Shown piece by piece: positions 10,232-22,013 of a stretch of 64,000 nucleotides of DNA. Positions within the stretch are counted from its first letter, which is position 1. Each line of letters begins with the position of its first letter. The notes under the pieces were generated by a model. The model did not search any database and was not told where the DNA came from. It worked only from the letters and a program-made list of their open reading frames with translations. The DNA comes from Erpobdella octoculata (taxonomy: Eukaryota; Annelida; Clitellata; Hirudinida; Erpobdellidae), in NCBI GenBank assembly GCA_963978895.1, contig OZ022239.1, positions 17,400,686 to 17,464,685 of the forward strand, read 5' to 3'. Position numbers and translations under genes: made by a program.

Positions 10232-10785
10232 ATGATTGAATTATGTGATTAAATTATTAAATTATGTGATTAAATGATTAAATTATGTGATTAAATTATT
10301 AAATTATGTGATTAAATTATTAAATTATGTGATTAAATTATTAAATTATGTGATTAAATTATTTTAGTAAACAAATTATTTTATTAGGTCAAAAAATTAT
10401 TTTATTAAGTCAACAAATTATTTTATTAAGTCAACAAATTATTTTATTAAGTCAACAAATTATTTTATTAAGTCAACAAATTATTTTATTATGTCAACAA
10501 ATTATTTTAGTAAGTCAACAAATTATTTTATTAAGCATACAAATTATTTTATTAAGTCAACAAATTATTTTATTAAGTCAACAAATTATTTTATTATGTC
10601 AACAAATTATTTTAGTAAGTCAACAAATTATTTTATTAAGCATACAAATTATTTTATTAAGTCAACAAATTATTTTATTAAGTCAACAAATTATTTTATT
10701 ATGTCAACAAATTATTTTAGTAAGTCAACAAATTATTTTATTAAGCATACAAATTATTTTATTAAGTCAACAAATTATTTTATTG
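10232..10785. repeat. 21-bp minisatellites with 105-bp higher-order repeat
   Basis: Two adjacent arrays share a 21-bp period: AAATTATGTGATTAAATTAT-type units to about 10365, then TATTTTATTAAGTCAACAAA-type units to 10785. In the second array from 10491, five variant units recur in fixed order (marked ATGTC, AGTAAGTC, AAGCATAC, AAGTC, AAGTC), making a 105-bp higher-order unit present 2.8 times. Confidence 0.92.
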
Positions 10786-10789
10786 ATTC

Positions 10790-11320
10790 ATTCATTCATT
10801 GAACAACCATTAGTCAAACAAGCAAACACAAGTTATCATTTACAAAAATCATTGCTGTTCAAAAGGTACATCCGAAAGGACACAATCCTGCTTATATGGA
10901 TGACCTGCAGTAATAAAGCTAAAATAAATTATTGATAACATTTAAAAAATTAAATAAAGAGATTTTTCAAATATTAATGTCAAGTCATTGATGAAAATAA
11001 AATTTTTAATTAAACCATTTATTAAAATATTTTAAACATAAAACAAATCTTAAACTAATACAGAATATAAAATCGAAATTTGGATTTACAAAACGATCAT
11101 TTGTGTGGCATTTTTTTATTAACTTCAATAAATTCTCCATGACTGTTTATTTTTGAACATGAAGACACGGTTTGCAATTGTGCAAGTAAGTTTTTATGGA
11201 GCACAGCGGCCGGATTATGTTGCATTTTGTAGATGGAGGATTGGACATCAATTGAATTAACAAGATGATGTGTTAGTCAACATATCAGACGGTGGAAGAA
11301 CATACACCGGTTCGAAATAA
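10790..11320. other. Unassigned stretch
   Basis: AT-rich single-copy-looking DNA; no gene or element recognised. Confidence 0.4.
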
Positions 11321-11321
11321 T

Positions 11322-11324
11322 TAT

Positions 11325-11361
<37 letters not shown>

Positions 11362-11365
11362 GTCA

Positions 11366-11397
<32 letters not shown>

Positions 11398-11418
11398 ATC
11401 GCCGTCATCATCATCATA
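11322..11418. repeat. (ATC)n-(GTC)n trinucleotide tract
   Basis: CAT triplets pass into CGT triplets and back; the His/Arg frame here is its translation. Confidence 0.9.
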
Positions 11419-11782
11419 CTAAAGAGAGAAATATTATTAAACAAACATGTGCTAAAGCAGTGTCACTTTTAACTTTTATAATATTTCAATCATTTAACGC
11501 TATGAGATATCGGAATGATATGACGCGCTATTTAAGAGGCGGTTGACGTTGAAAGTATGGTTGGCATGGCAACAAGATATGTCACATACAGATGACACTT
11601 CGTTTAAACGACGATTTGCTGACCGTTTCGTTTCGTTCGTTCGTGTTCACAGGTTACATGCACGTGATTAATTAAACAACAATATGACGTCATCATCCAT
11701 AAAAACAACAACCATCTTTTAAAACACTATTAATATCTTCAACCTAATCATTATTGAGAAAGAAAAAGTGAAAAAAAACGGT

Positions 11783-11898
11783 GCCGATGACGACGACGAC
11801 GATGATGATGATGGTGGTGATGATGAAGATGAAGACGATGATGGTGGTGGTGATGATGATGATGATGATGATAATGAGGATGGTGGTGGTGGTGGTGG

Positions 11899-11935
<37 letters not shown>

Positions 11936-11965
11936 GAAGAAGATGATGATTATGACGACTACCAC
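11783..11965. repeat. (GAT/GGT)n trinucleotide tract
   Basis: Interrupted GAT, GGT and GAA triplets; a shorter related GAT/GAA tract follows at 12058-12122. Confidence 0.9.
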
Positions 11966-12129
11966 CATCTTGGTGATGATAATGATAAAAAATTACTTGT
12001 TACTTATGAATTTCATAGCCAACGTTAAAAATGATGATCCTGTCCACATCTTTCAAAATGATGGTGATGATGACGATGAAGAAGAAGAAGATGAAGATGA
12101 AGATGATGATAAAGATGAAGATCATGTTA

Positions 12130-13630
12130 TTTTTTGCCTGCGATATGAACATGAATGAATGCACCATTTCAATAGATTGATGCAAATGGATAAATGTGAA
12201 TTATTTATTCACATACAAACTCATGAAGTTGAATTGATAGGCAGATTTATATCAATGCAATAATATAAATTGATTCGAACAATTCAGAACACCACAAGTG
12301 AGCTGGCAAGCAGGCAGGCAAATAAACAAACATACAGACAAATACTCTTAAAATGTGACTAAATTGATGTGATGCAATGAGAATGCATTGATAGGAATTC
12401 AGTTGATGCATGGAACTAAACAGCAACAAGAATTCTTCCGCATGCTTGAACCTCGTGGAAAACATTTCCAATCGAAAAACGAACATGTTCATAATTGGAA
12501 CTTCAATTAATTTAAATTTTAAAAAGCTTTGGCAGCTCAAAAAATATTTTTTCAAAAGATGGTACACAAAGAATATTTTTTTAAATACCGTAACTTCAAC
12601 CCCTTGACAAGACAGGTGGAGGGAGATATCGTGGTCTTTCCCCGGTTCAGGTTTGGCCCTCGAAAACATTCAGACAAGACACGTTTTAAGGATTTTCGAA
12701 GCTAAACTTTTTTTTAAATGCAGATCAAGTTTATTAATAACTGAGCAGGCCCTCTCATAACTTTTCTCCTCACTTTTCTCCTCTTTCCATCTCTCTTTCA
12801 GAAAACCATCACAACTCATCCTGATAACAAAGAAATCTAAATATCAAGTTTTAATGCAATTTTAAAGAAAGCCAGTAGTGGAGATTTAAAATAATTAGTT
12901 TTATATACATGACATCGCATATTCCATCGTTACTGCTCATTTTAAGACCATTTTAAAAAAATTGTCTTGAAAGTTTTGAAAATTTGATACTGAATGTTTA
13001 TTGTTTACGTTGATTTTTTATTAAAAATTTGTCAACTAATAATTAGAAAATTCAAGTTGTTAAAATACTTCACATTTTTTGTATTTCTCAATAGATTCCA
13101 TTTCATCCCACCCACAACTACATTACCGCTTATATTTATATTTCCATTTCGGTTAAAAAAACTTTCCCGCTTAGAACTGCTTGTAACCCTTTCTTTTATT
13201 TTCCAAGATCCTCTTTAATTCCTCTGCATTTGACTGCTGCAAGATGAAATCGGAGGTTGGATTAAAAAGATTAAAAAGATATTCGACTGCTTTTCACCAC
13301 GACATCGCTTGCTTAATTATTTACGTAAAAAAAGAAATTAACCAATTCGAGCAAGTCAATGGAGTTAACATTTACATTTCTTTCTACGAATGGATGGGAG
13401 GGGGGGGGGAGGCTGCAAGAAAATTCTTACTGGTCTGCAACTGACGACTAATGAAGATAAGCAAACTTAACGTGATGAAACTCTGCTAATTGAGACAAAG
13501 TTTAAACTATTTGAAACTTTGAGAACATAATGATGTGTCCCGCGTGCACGTATTCTTGTATGAATTTAATTTAATAGTAGAAAATGACGTGAGAAAAATA
13601 CCGCGGTGTGATTTAAAATAGTAAGTAATC
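12130..13630. other. Unassigned stretch
   Basis: No recognised gene or element. A 140-residue minus-strand frame (12247-12669) has no family resemblance that I can see. Confidence 0.35.
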
Positions 13631-13631
13631 A

Positions 13632-13998
<367 letters not shown>

Positions 13999-14028
13999 AA
14001 TTATTTTATAAAAGTTTTATATTATTAA

Positions 14029-14395
14029 CTAGCAGGGTACTCGGCGTTGCTCGGGGTTTTTAGAAGTTTTTCTATCGTGTTTCTCTCTTGCTCACGTTTC
14101 CTTCCCCGCTGGAGACCGTTTCCGTTCGCTTTCCTTTTCTTGCTCGCTCTTTTGCTCTCGGTTGCTTTTCCGTTCCCGCTTGCTTTTCCGTTCCGTTCCC
14201 GCTCATTTTCCAGTTCCCGTTTCCGCTCCTGTTCCCGCTCCGCTCATTTCGTGACCGATTTCAATTTGTTTTCAAAAACACTTTCTTTAATTGACTCTCA
14301 AGGTTGTGAAAATTTCATTACGATCGGATGAATGGCGTAGCAATGCATAAAGGACATACATACACACAGACAGTCATTTTTATAGAATATATAGA
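14029..14395 (-). mobile_element. Short complete non-autonomous Helitron (H2)
   Basis: On the minus strand it begins TCTATATATTCTATAAAAAT and ends with a CCCGAGCAACGCCGAG hairpin, spacer and CTAG. Flanks are A (14028) and T (14396), so the site reads AATT-like when closed. It carries the same 5' module (CATTCATCCGATCGTAATG) and purine-rich 3' module as H1 but lacks the central microsatellite, making it the compact form of the family at 367 bp. No coding sequence. Confidence 0.88.
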
Positions 14396-14669
14396 TAATA
14401 ATGATATTATTATTATTATAATTAGTAGTAGCAGTATAATATAGCTAATAAACTAATAGCTATTACTATTGTTGAACCACTTGTAAACAAAATTTCGACT
14501 CCTAAAAAAATTTCAATTGAAAACAAAATGGTTGTTGACTGCAACAAAAGACCACCTTGCAACAACAGGTTTGCTTTTTTTTTAAATAGAACGTTGCACG
14601 TGTGACATTAAAGCACTTCGTATGACGTCACTTCCTTTTTCTACAAATGGGACATTCTCTCTCCCTCTC

Positions 14670-15200
14670 CCTCTCTCTGTCTTTCTGTCTTTCTGTCTTT
14701 CTGTCTTTCTGTCTTTCTGTCTTTCTGTCTTTCTGTCTTTCTGTCTTTCTGTCTTTCTGTCTTTCTGTCTTTCTGTCTTTCTGTCTTTCTGTCTTTCTGT
14801 CTTTCTGTCTTTCTGTCTTTCTGTCTTTCTGTCTTTCTGTCTTTCTGTCTTTCTGTCTTTCTGTCTTTCTGTCTTTCTGTCTTTCTGTCTTTCTGTCTTT
14901 CTGTCTTTCTGTCTTTCTGTCTTTCTGTCTTTCTGTCTTTCTGTCTTTCTGTCTTTCTGTCTTTCTGTCTTTCTGTCTTTCTGTCTTTCTGTCTTTCTGT
15001 CTTTCTGTCTTTCTGTCTTTCTGTCTTTCTGTCTTTCTGTCTTTCTGTCTTTCTGTCTTTCTGTCTTTCTGTCTTTCTGTCTTTCTGTCTTTCTGTCTTT
15101 CTGTCTTTCTGTCTTTCTGTCTTTCTGTCTTTCTGTCTTTCTGTCTTTCTGTCTTTCTGTCTTTCTGTCTTTCTGTCTTTCTGTCTTTCTGTCTCTCTGT
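14670..15200. repeat. (CTTTCTGT)n octanucleotide array
   Basis: About 510 bp of near-perfect 8-bp units starting in a short CTCTCC tract. Long Ser/Leu/Phe frames on + and Asp/Arg/Lys frames on - are translations of the array. Confidence 0.97.
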
Positions 15201-15502
15201 TTTTCTTTCACATCCACTGCATTGAAGTTCGTGTTGCTGGCGCCATTATAACCGAAGATTGTTTTACAACATCCGGCAAATAAATAATTTTTTCCACCAG
15301 AAATTGTTTTCACTGAGAAAGTCCAAATGACAAATTGAGTGAATGCGTCTTTGCTGAAATTAACTTTCTTGGCCCGAGAAATAAGCGCATAATATAACAA
15401 TTTATTAAGCAGCAACAACTTGCTTCACCACAACGCATGTTATGAAGCTGCTTCCGTGTCGTGTTTGTGTGTGTTTGTTTGTAGTTTGTATCTGTATATA
15501 CA

Positions 15503-15630
15503 CACATACATACATACATACATACATACATACATACATACATACATACATACATACATACATACATACATACATACATACATACATACATACATACATA
15601 CATACATACATACATACATACATACATACA

Positions 15631-15691
<61 letters not shown>

Positions 15692-15700
15692 GTTTGTGTG
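15503..15700. repeat. (CATA)n then (TA)n microsatellite
   Basis: About 155 bp of perfect CATA units pass into TA units, with GT-rich sequence on the right. Confidence 0.97.
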
Positions 15701-16779
15701 TGTGTATGTGTGTGTGTGTTTGTACTTTGTGTCTGTATGTTTTTGTGTATATACACATGTGTGTGTGTGTGGCTGCTGTACAGTCTCAATTATCGTTCAA
15801 TAATTTATGGCGAGTTGCAATGACGTGCCTCGCCTTATTCTTTTAATTTGTAGACAGAGTTGACAGTTCCGCTTGCTAGTGAGGAAGAGTAAATTCACTT
15901 CTAATTTCTTTTTTATTTTGTAACTGTCAAGATACGAACGATATTATTAATTGAACTTTATAGTAGAAGAAAACGAAATAAGTTTGTTTTCTTTATAAAA
16001 ATACTTTCAATTTCCTCATAACTGAAATCAGTACGCACTCATTAGGAAAAAAAAGTTGTTCCCGAAATCATGTACGAAGTGAACATTCCTTGAATGCTAA
16101 ATCTTCTAATAAACTCCCCGTTGTCTTCCAGGATACAGAACTTTCCAGCATTCTTACAACTTATAAACATTGAGAAAATATTCTCAATTTCAACAAGGAC
16201 TGTTACATGCCGAAACGTAATTGGCTGGACCCGTGCTAGTATCTCATGAATACAGATTTCAATGAAAGGGGTAGTTTCTATAACTGCGACCAGAAAAATT
16301 TCTCGAAACGGCCGACGTACTGGGGCCCGGTATTAAGGATCACTTGGATCTTTATCGTTCCTGATTGGGTACCACCCCGTCATAAATCACCATCCAGTTC
16401 GCTACGGAACGTGCAGCGTTCTGCCATTCCACTGCCGCTCCATCTCTGAATGTATTATTTATTGCTATTTGTCATAATTTTATACAAATACTATGAAGTT
16501 CGCTGTACTTCGTTAACTCTTTCCAGTAATAATCTTATTGAACTTTGTCATCCGATATACACTCGCATATGTCGCGGAAATAAAGATGTGCTTTTAAATG
16601 TTTTATATAGATGAGAAATAAGAAATGTTGAATGACCTTCAAATGTCACATTGAAGAAAACAAAAAAAACGAAAAATAGAAAACAAAATTTATTAAAAGT
16701 TGACGAATGTTGGTCGTGATAATCTGTTTGTAATTTATTGAAGACAAGTTGTGACACATTATTGATAATAACTGAATAA
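15701..16779. other. Unassigned stretch
   Basis: No gene, element end or tandem repeat recognised. A moderately GC-rich patch at about 16200-16450 carries no identifiable frame. Confidence 0.35.
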
Positions 16780-17215
16780 ATGATAATTAATTAATTAATT
16801 ATATTTTTGGAAAATAAATAATTACATTCATTATTCAAATAAATATTTTCAAATTGAAAAATAAATGAATGAATTACGAATTATGAATAGAATAAACTAA
16901 TATGAATTAAATAAATAATTAAAAATTAAATAATTTTTTAAAAATGAAAGCAATTAATATAAAATAAATAAATAATTAACAATTAAATAAATATTCATGA
17001 TTTAAATATATGTACATATTTATGAGTTTTATAAATATTTATGAATTTAATAAATATTCATGAATTAAATATACATATTTATAAATTGAACGAATATTTA
17101 TAAAATTGAACGAATATATATGAATTAAATAAATCTTTATAAATTAAATAAATATTTATGAATTAAATAAATATTTTCGAATTAAATAAATATTTATGAA
17201 TTGAATAAATATTCA
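16780..17215. repeat. Degenerate AT-rich minisatellite
   Basis: Loosely repeated units of about 19 bp resembling AATTAAATAAATATTTATG, becoming more regular toward the right end. Confidence 0.75.
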
Positions 17216-17699
17216 ATTTAAAATATCTTTCGAATCGAAATGCCAGTGGCAGGTCCGTAGAGATGACTTAAAAATGTAGAAAGCGTAAAGAAATAATTAA
17301 TCCACACATTACGTACGCTATAAAGAAGTTTATCGTGATGAAGAGCGTTCAACCTGAGTTATGGCGCCAGTCGAAGAGATAGGCAAATAGCGCTTTCCAT
17401 GTCGTCCTATACAGCAGCATCAGTTAGGAAAGATGGAACGCTGGATTTCTTATCGCAAGGCGGAAATGATTTTGCAATAAATTACGAATAATAAAAAGTG
17501 TTTATCGCCTTTTTAAATACTTCTGTAATCAATGCAACTTGCAACCACAAAACACAAAAATTACAAAATTTCTCTCAATTGTTCCATCTTTTCTTGAATT
17601 ATACAAAGCCTAAAATCGTAGATTTGAAACTAGAAAGCTGAAGCATATTGTAGTATAACAACACAGCTGCATCCTCGAACAAGCAGCTGTGTAAAAAAC

Positions 17700-18010
17700 A
17701 AAGATGACATTTCCGCAAAACCATCGGGGTAGGCAAGATGGCGAAAGACCCCACACGTTTCAACAGTTGATTTTCGTTATGTTAAATTTACCCCCCAAAA
17801 GCTGATGACCGAGCAAAGGGGTGATCTTGGCTACTTTCGAAAAATTTTCCGAAAACTTCGCACTACTTTTCCTGCCAAAAAGCTGATGGCCGGGAGGTTG
17901 AGGTAGTCGTACCTACGTTTTTAAAAATGTTTCCATGTCCAGGGAGACCCCTTTGACGGTGGTCAAGGGGGCCTACTTTAACGTCTTTGAGACCCTCTGA
18001 TAAAATATAA
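17700..18010 (+). repeat. Dispersed repeat with tandem CTGATGACCG units
   Basis: Tandem units of about 75 bp contain CCAAAAAGCTGATGGCCGGG and then GTAGTCGTACCTACGT. A matching inverted pair of units lies inside the small hAT-type element at 38231-38629. This may therefore be a second, end-less copy of that family. No coding capacity. Confidence 0.55.
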
Positions 18011-18059
18011 GCAGCTGTATTAAAAATAATCATTATCATCAGTCAAACAGCTGTAATAA

Positions 18060-19200
18060 ACATGATTATTATCAATCAAGCAGCTGTCGTGAATTATCTT
18101 TGGCTTGACTGGTTCTGGTTAAAAAAGAAAGATGTAATATATTCGATAAACTTTGCTCAACAAAAAAAATTTATCAATTTGAATATTTCATTTTCAGAGC
18201 GATTTCAATTAAATATATTTATAGCAATATTAAAAAAAGAGCTAATGATAAAATATGGAAAATAAATTAAAGATAAAAATCCTATTCGTCACATTGCTTT
18301 TACGATATAAAAAAATTACAATTTTTTTTTATTTCTTCTCCAGCATTTTGTTTTTTATTTCCTGCGAGCTTCCGTTTACATTTTCGTTGGTCGCGTGACT
18401 TAGAAGAGAACCAGGTTTGTTGAAGCAATGAGAATAACGAAGCGCCTTCAACGTGGATGACCTTGAGATGACCTATAGAGACATCACGTGTCCAAATATT
18501 TGTCCTTTTGTGTGCCGAGAGAAGAAACATTTTGGATTTTCATGTTCGGATGGCCTCGGTCAGTTTTGTTTACAAATTGGCAGGTGCAGGTGCCCTGTTG
18601 TTGTTTCATCTTCTTCTTTGGAAGATGCCATTTCTATGGCTTCTTTAGTGTTTTTTGTGACATTTATGAAATGTTAAAGAGGAAGAAGATTTAAAATTCA
18701 GAGCCAGTTTTGCAATAGTATAGTGGATGAGTGGGTAGGTAAGTTGGTGGGTAGGTGGATGGGTAAGTAAATGTGTAGGTAGGTGGGTGGGTAGGTGGGA
18801 CAGCAACGCAAAACGTAAATTTAAGAATGAAAACTTGTATTATTTATATATCTTTTTTTTACAGTTTATTGTTTGTGTGTGCGTTCGTGTGAGTGTGGGC
18901 GGAAATGAGGAAATGATAAAATAGTGACTTCCTAGAAAATGGGTGACGTCGTCGTTATTATTTGAAAAAATAAAAGTCAAGAAATCATCAAACGGAGATA
19001 CTTTGAGTGGGGGTGTGGCATTGTTCTACTATTTTGAAAAAAAAATTAAATTAAAAAATGTCAAGGAAAAAAAAGTTTATTTTCTGTCGTTCTGGAATCA
19101 CTTGACAAATTAATAGAAAAAAAAACTGCAAGCGATTAATTTGATCGAGACAAATTGGGAATTGATCGCATCGTGCAGTTGTGACTGTTGTAGTGGAGAG
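18060..19200. other. Unassigned stretch with GGT/GGTA-rich tract
   Basis: About 18720-18800 is made of GTGGGTAGGTG-type words. Nothing else is recognised. Confidence 0.4.
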
Positions 19201-19204
19201 GACG

Positions 19205-19335
19205 GAGTGTGGAATGGAGTAAGAAATGTGGAATGGAGTAAGAAATCTGGAATGGAGTAAGAAATGTGTGATGGAGTAAGAAATGTAGAATGGAGTAAGA
19301 AATGTGGAGAAAAGTAAGAGATGTGGAATGGAGTA
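19205..19335. repeat. 19-bp minisatellite, left part
   Basis: Units of AAGAAATGTGGAATGGAGT, continued at 19560-19690 beyond a LINE tail. Confidence 0.88.
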
Positions 19336-19557
19336 ACAGCGGATCCTCTCTCCTTTAGAAAAAAACTAAAAACATACCTCTTCAATAGTGCCTTTTCCTA
19401 ACTTTTAATCCAACGTTTTTTATATCTTGCTACATTTATTATTTTTATTTAACTCTTTTGTTCTATACCCGTGAACTATACACGATTGTAAGGCGCCCAT
19501 GTTCTTTTAGTAATGGGCGCCATATAAGTTACTTTATAATATTATAATAATAATAAC
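19336..19557 (+). mobile_element. LINE (L2/CR1-like) 3'-terminal fragment
   Basis: The left part translates as ADPLSLFRKKLKTYLFNSAF and then a stop, the typical C terminus of L2/CR1 ORF2 proteins (compare LSLFKAELKTFLFAK at 57.9 kb). A 3' UTR follows with a GGGCGCCAT inverted word and a terminal AATAATAATAA simple repeat, as L2/CR1 tails have. The 222-bp fragment interrupts the 19-bp minisatellite; severe 5' truncation is normal for target-primed insertions. Confidence 0.82.
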
Positions 19558-19559
19558 AA

Positions 19560-19690
19560 ATGTGGAATGGAGTAAGAAATGTGGAATGGAGTAAGAAATG
19601 TGGAATGGAGTAAGAAATGTGGAATGGAATAAGAAATGTGAAATAGAGTAAAAAATGTGGAATGATGTAAAAAATGTAGAATGAGTGTGA
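19560..19690. repeat. 19-bp minisatellite, right part
   Basis: Same units as 19205-19335, becoming degenerate toward the right. Confidence 0.88.
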
Positions 19691-19699
19691 GAAATTGGA

Positions 19700-20800
19700 A
19701 AGTGAATGTGGAGGGAAGTAATGAACGGGTAGAATTGAGAGGCATGGCTCTGTTTGAAGAGTAAGAGTTATGGACGGATGAAAACAAAAGTTTGTGAAGA
19801 TAGTGAGTGAGTGGGTAAGTGAGTGATTGAGTGAGTAATATATTTAAAATCGTTAAAAAATTTCAATTTTTTTTGAATAATATTTTCTGTTTGGTTCTTA
19901 ATGATTTAACGAGAGATACATAGGTACTTAGTTAAACTCACAACAATCTTTTCTATTCTGACACTTTTCTGATGCAATTTTTTCAGTTTTTGAATAGGAA
20001 ATTATCTAAAACAAATATTTCTCTTGCTTTTCCAGAGCGCAGAATGCCAATAAATATTAAAAGTTTATCTGAGAGAAAGAAGAAAAAACGCTGCGGTATA
20101 AATTTGGAGATTTTTTGGCTTTAAATTGCAAACTTCTTCTTCGACACATCACACATTCCTAAACAAACAGCCACAAATGTTTGTTTTTGTTTATTTTTGT
20201 TTCAAAAACTAGTTTGGTTTTTAAATTAAATGCCTGGTTTAAGATTAATTTCGCGTAATAGTAACATTTCAGGTATCGCATTAGTTCACTTATAATTTGG
20301 GCTACATTTTATCCACCAAGCGGTCTCTCCATCCGTCCATCCACTATTTCAATCGCCTATGAAGTTTAGCGGTGGAGTGGATGGAAAATAAAAAAGTAGA
20401 CGTTTCTTAGTGGATGACGTCTCTGAAATGGGAAATTATACTTCGCCTCATTTCCTTTCTTCAAGCCTGTGCATGACCACCCGTGTGGAATAGAGCGCAC
20501 TGAGGCACCTCACAGAGTAAGTACATTCAAGTATGTATTACTCTCTTTCTATCTCCCCCTCCCCCTCATCTCTTCCTTCCTCCCTACCCCGTGCTACCCC
20601 GTACTTCCCCCTTTCTTCGCTTCTCCGCTTTCACTTTCTCCGACTGTTACTTCTCACGTTGTTTATAAAAAGTACTCTCGTATTTGTATTTAACATTTAA
20701 TGACCGTATAAATATAACATGTACAATGCGCCGTCCATCTTTATGAAGACAGAAATGAAACGCTACAAAAGCGTAAAAAGGGTCGGTGCAATGAAACGTT
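19700..20800. other. Unassigned stretch
   Basis: No gene or element recognised. Confidence 0.35.
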
Positions 20801-20806
20801 GATGGA

Positions 20807-20922
20807 ATGGAAAAGAATATCGGAAGAAGAAAATGCGAGAGGAGGAGGAAACGAATAAAGAAGAAAGATGATGAGGAAAGAAAAAGGAATGCAAAATTAG
20901 AGAGAAAGAAAGGAAAAGAGAT

Positions 20923-20969
<47 letters not shown>

Positions 20970-21025
20970 TAGAGAGAGTGAAAGAAAGAAAGAAAGAAAG
21001 AAAGAGAGAAAGAGTGAGAAAAAGG
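20807..21025. repeat. Purine-rich (GA/GAAA)n tract
   Basis: Almost only A and G on the + strand, with GA and GAAA repeats. The Arg/Lys/Glu-rich frame across it is composition-driven. Confidence 0.85.
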
Positions 21026-21918
21026 GAAATAAACAGTCATGTCTTCTTTAATTTTTCGATACACTCTTTCTTGATCGGCTCTACCAGGCAGGGCAGAAGA
21101 AAGTTTTCGTCCCATTGGTCGGTCGAAATGAGAAATTGTGTGTTAAATCCCATTGTGGTGGGGTCAGAGGCTGGTGGAATTCACAAGAACAGGAAGTTCA
21201 GTGGCTGGAATCACACATAGATTTTTCTCATGAGTCGCAATAATCCGAAATGTTTCATGTCTACCTTGGAAGGTTTTTTAAAGTCACTTTTTCAAACGCG
21301 TTAGTTTATTCTAACTTATAAAGTTAAAATTAATTGTTTTAAAATTTAAAAAAAAACATTGGCATTGGAAAAAAGTAAGAAAGAAAATGAGTGTTAATGA
21401 GTGAAAACAAGTGAAAATGAAGAAGAAGGAATGAAATGAATGAGAATGAGTAATTACAGATAAAAAAGGAGTGAAAATTTCTATAGCGTGCCGTGACGTG
21501 CCAAAGACTCGTGATGCATTTCATTATTTCATTGGAGAAATTTGACATTTTCTATCGCTCACACACACACACACACATCCATCGAAACTGCTGCTTTTAT
21601 GAAGTTTAACAAGATTGAATCCTTTTGTGCACGATTCCAGTGGAGTAAGAAGAAAAAAAAACGGTCGGTGAAAATGAAAAGATGTAATTAAATTTGCCAG
21701 TTTTCGTGTGTAAAGACGGGGAAATTACTTTTTGATTTTTGTAAATGAAAAAATATTTACAGGTGATAACAAATCAAACAATTAAAAATGTAATAGTTTT
21801 GATTTGTCATAAAAATCTTAATTTATTAAATTGTATATTGTGAGAGATTTCTATAGCATTTAAAAAAATATTTTGGACAATCATAACGTTAATCGAAGTC
21901 GTACATATATATTAGATC
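21026..21918. other. Unassigned stretch
   Basis: AT-rich; a short (AC)n at about 21559-21577; nothing else recognised. Confidence 0.35.
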
Positions 21919-21972
21919 GTACATACATACATACATACATACATACATACATACATACATACATACATACAT

Positions 21973-22011
<39 letters not shown>

Positions 22012-22013
22012 CA
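21919..22013. repeat. (ACAT)n-(AC)n microsatellite, left of Helitron
   Basis: About 70 bp of ACAT then AC units, ending in ACA directly before the Helitron 5' TC. The ACAT repeat resumes at 23493. Confidence 0.95.

Noticed and set aside
10374..10785. Regular repeats that could suggest a CRISPR array
   Set aside because: Units are contiguous 21-mers with no unique spacers, in a eukaryotic genome.
12247..12669. 140-residue minus-strand frame
   Set aside because: No recognisable domain; it includes low-complexity Cys/Leu-rich sequence from a GCAGGCA repeat, so I did not call it a gene.
14047..14331. 94-residue hydrophobic frame, possible membrane protein
   Set aside because: It is the pyrimidine-rich 3' module of Helitron H2 read in the reverse sense; the same composition recurs at 51.8-52.2 and 60.1-60.35 kb.
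14582..15418. 278-residue Asp/Arg/Lys/Thr repeat frame and 209-residue Ser/Val/Phe/Leu frame
   Set aside because: Both strands of the (CTTTCTGT)n array are open because its period avoids stops; no unique coding sequence is attached.
20807..21220. 137-residue Arg/Glu/Lys-rich frame
   Set aside because: A purine-rich low-complexity tract forces this composition; no family resemblance outside it.
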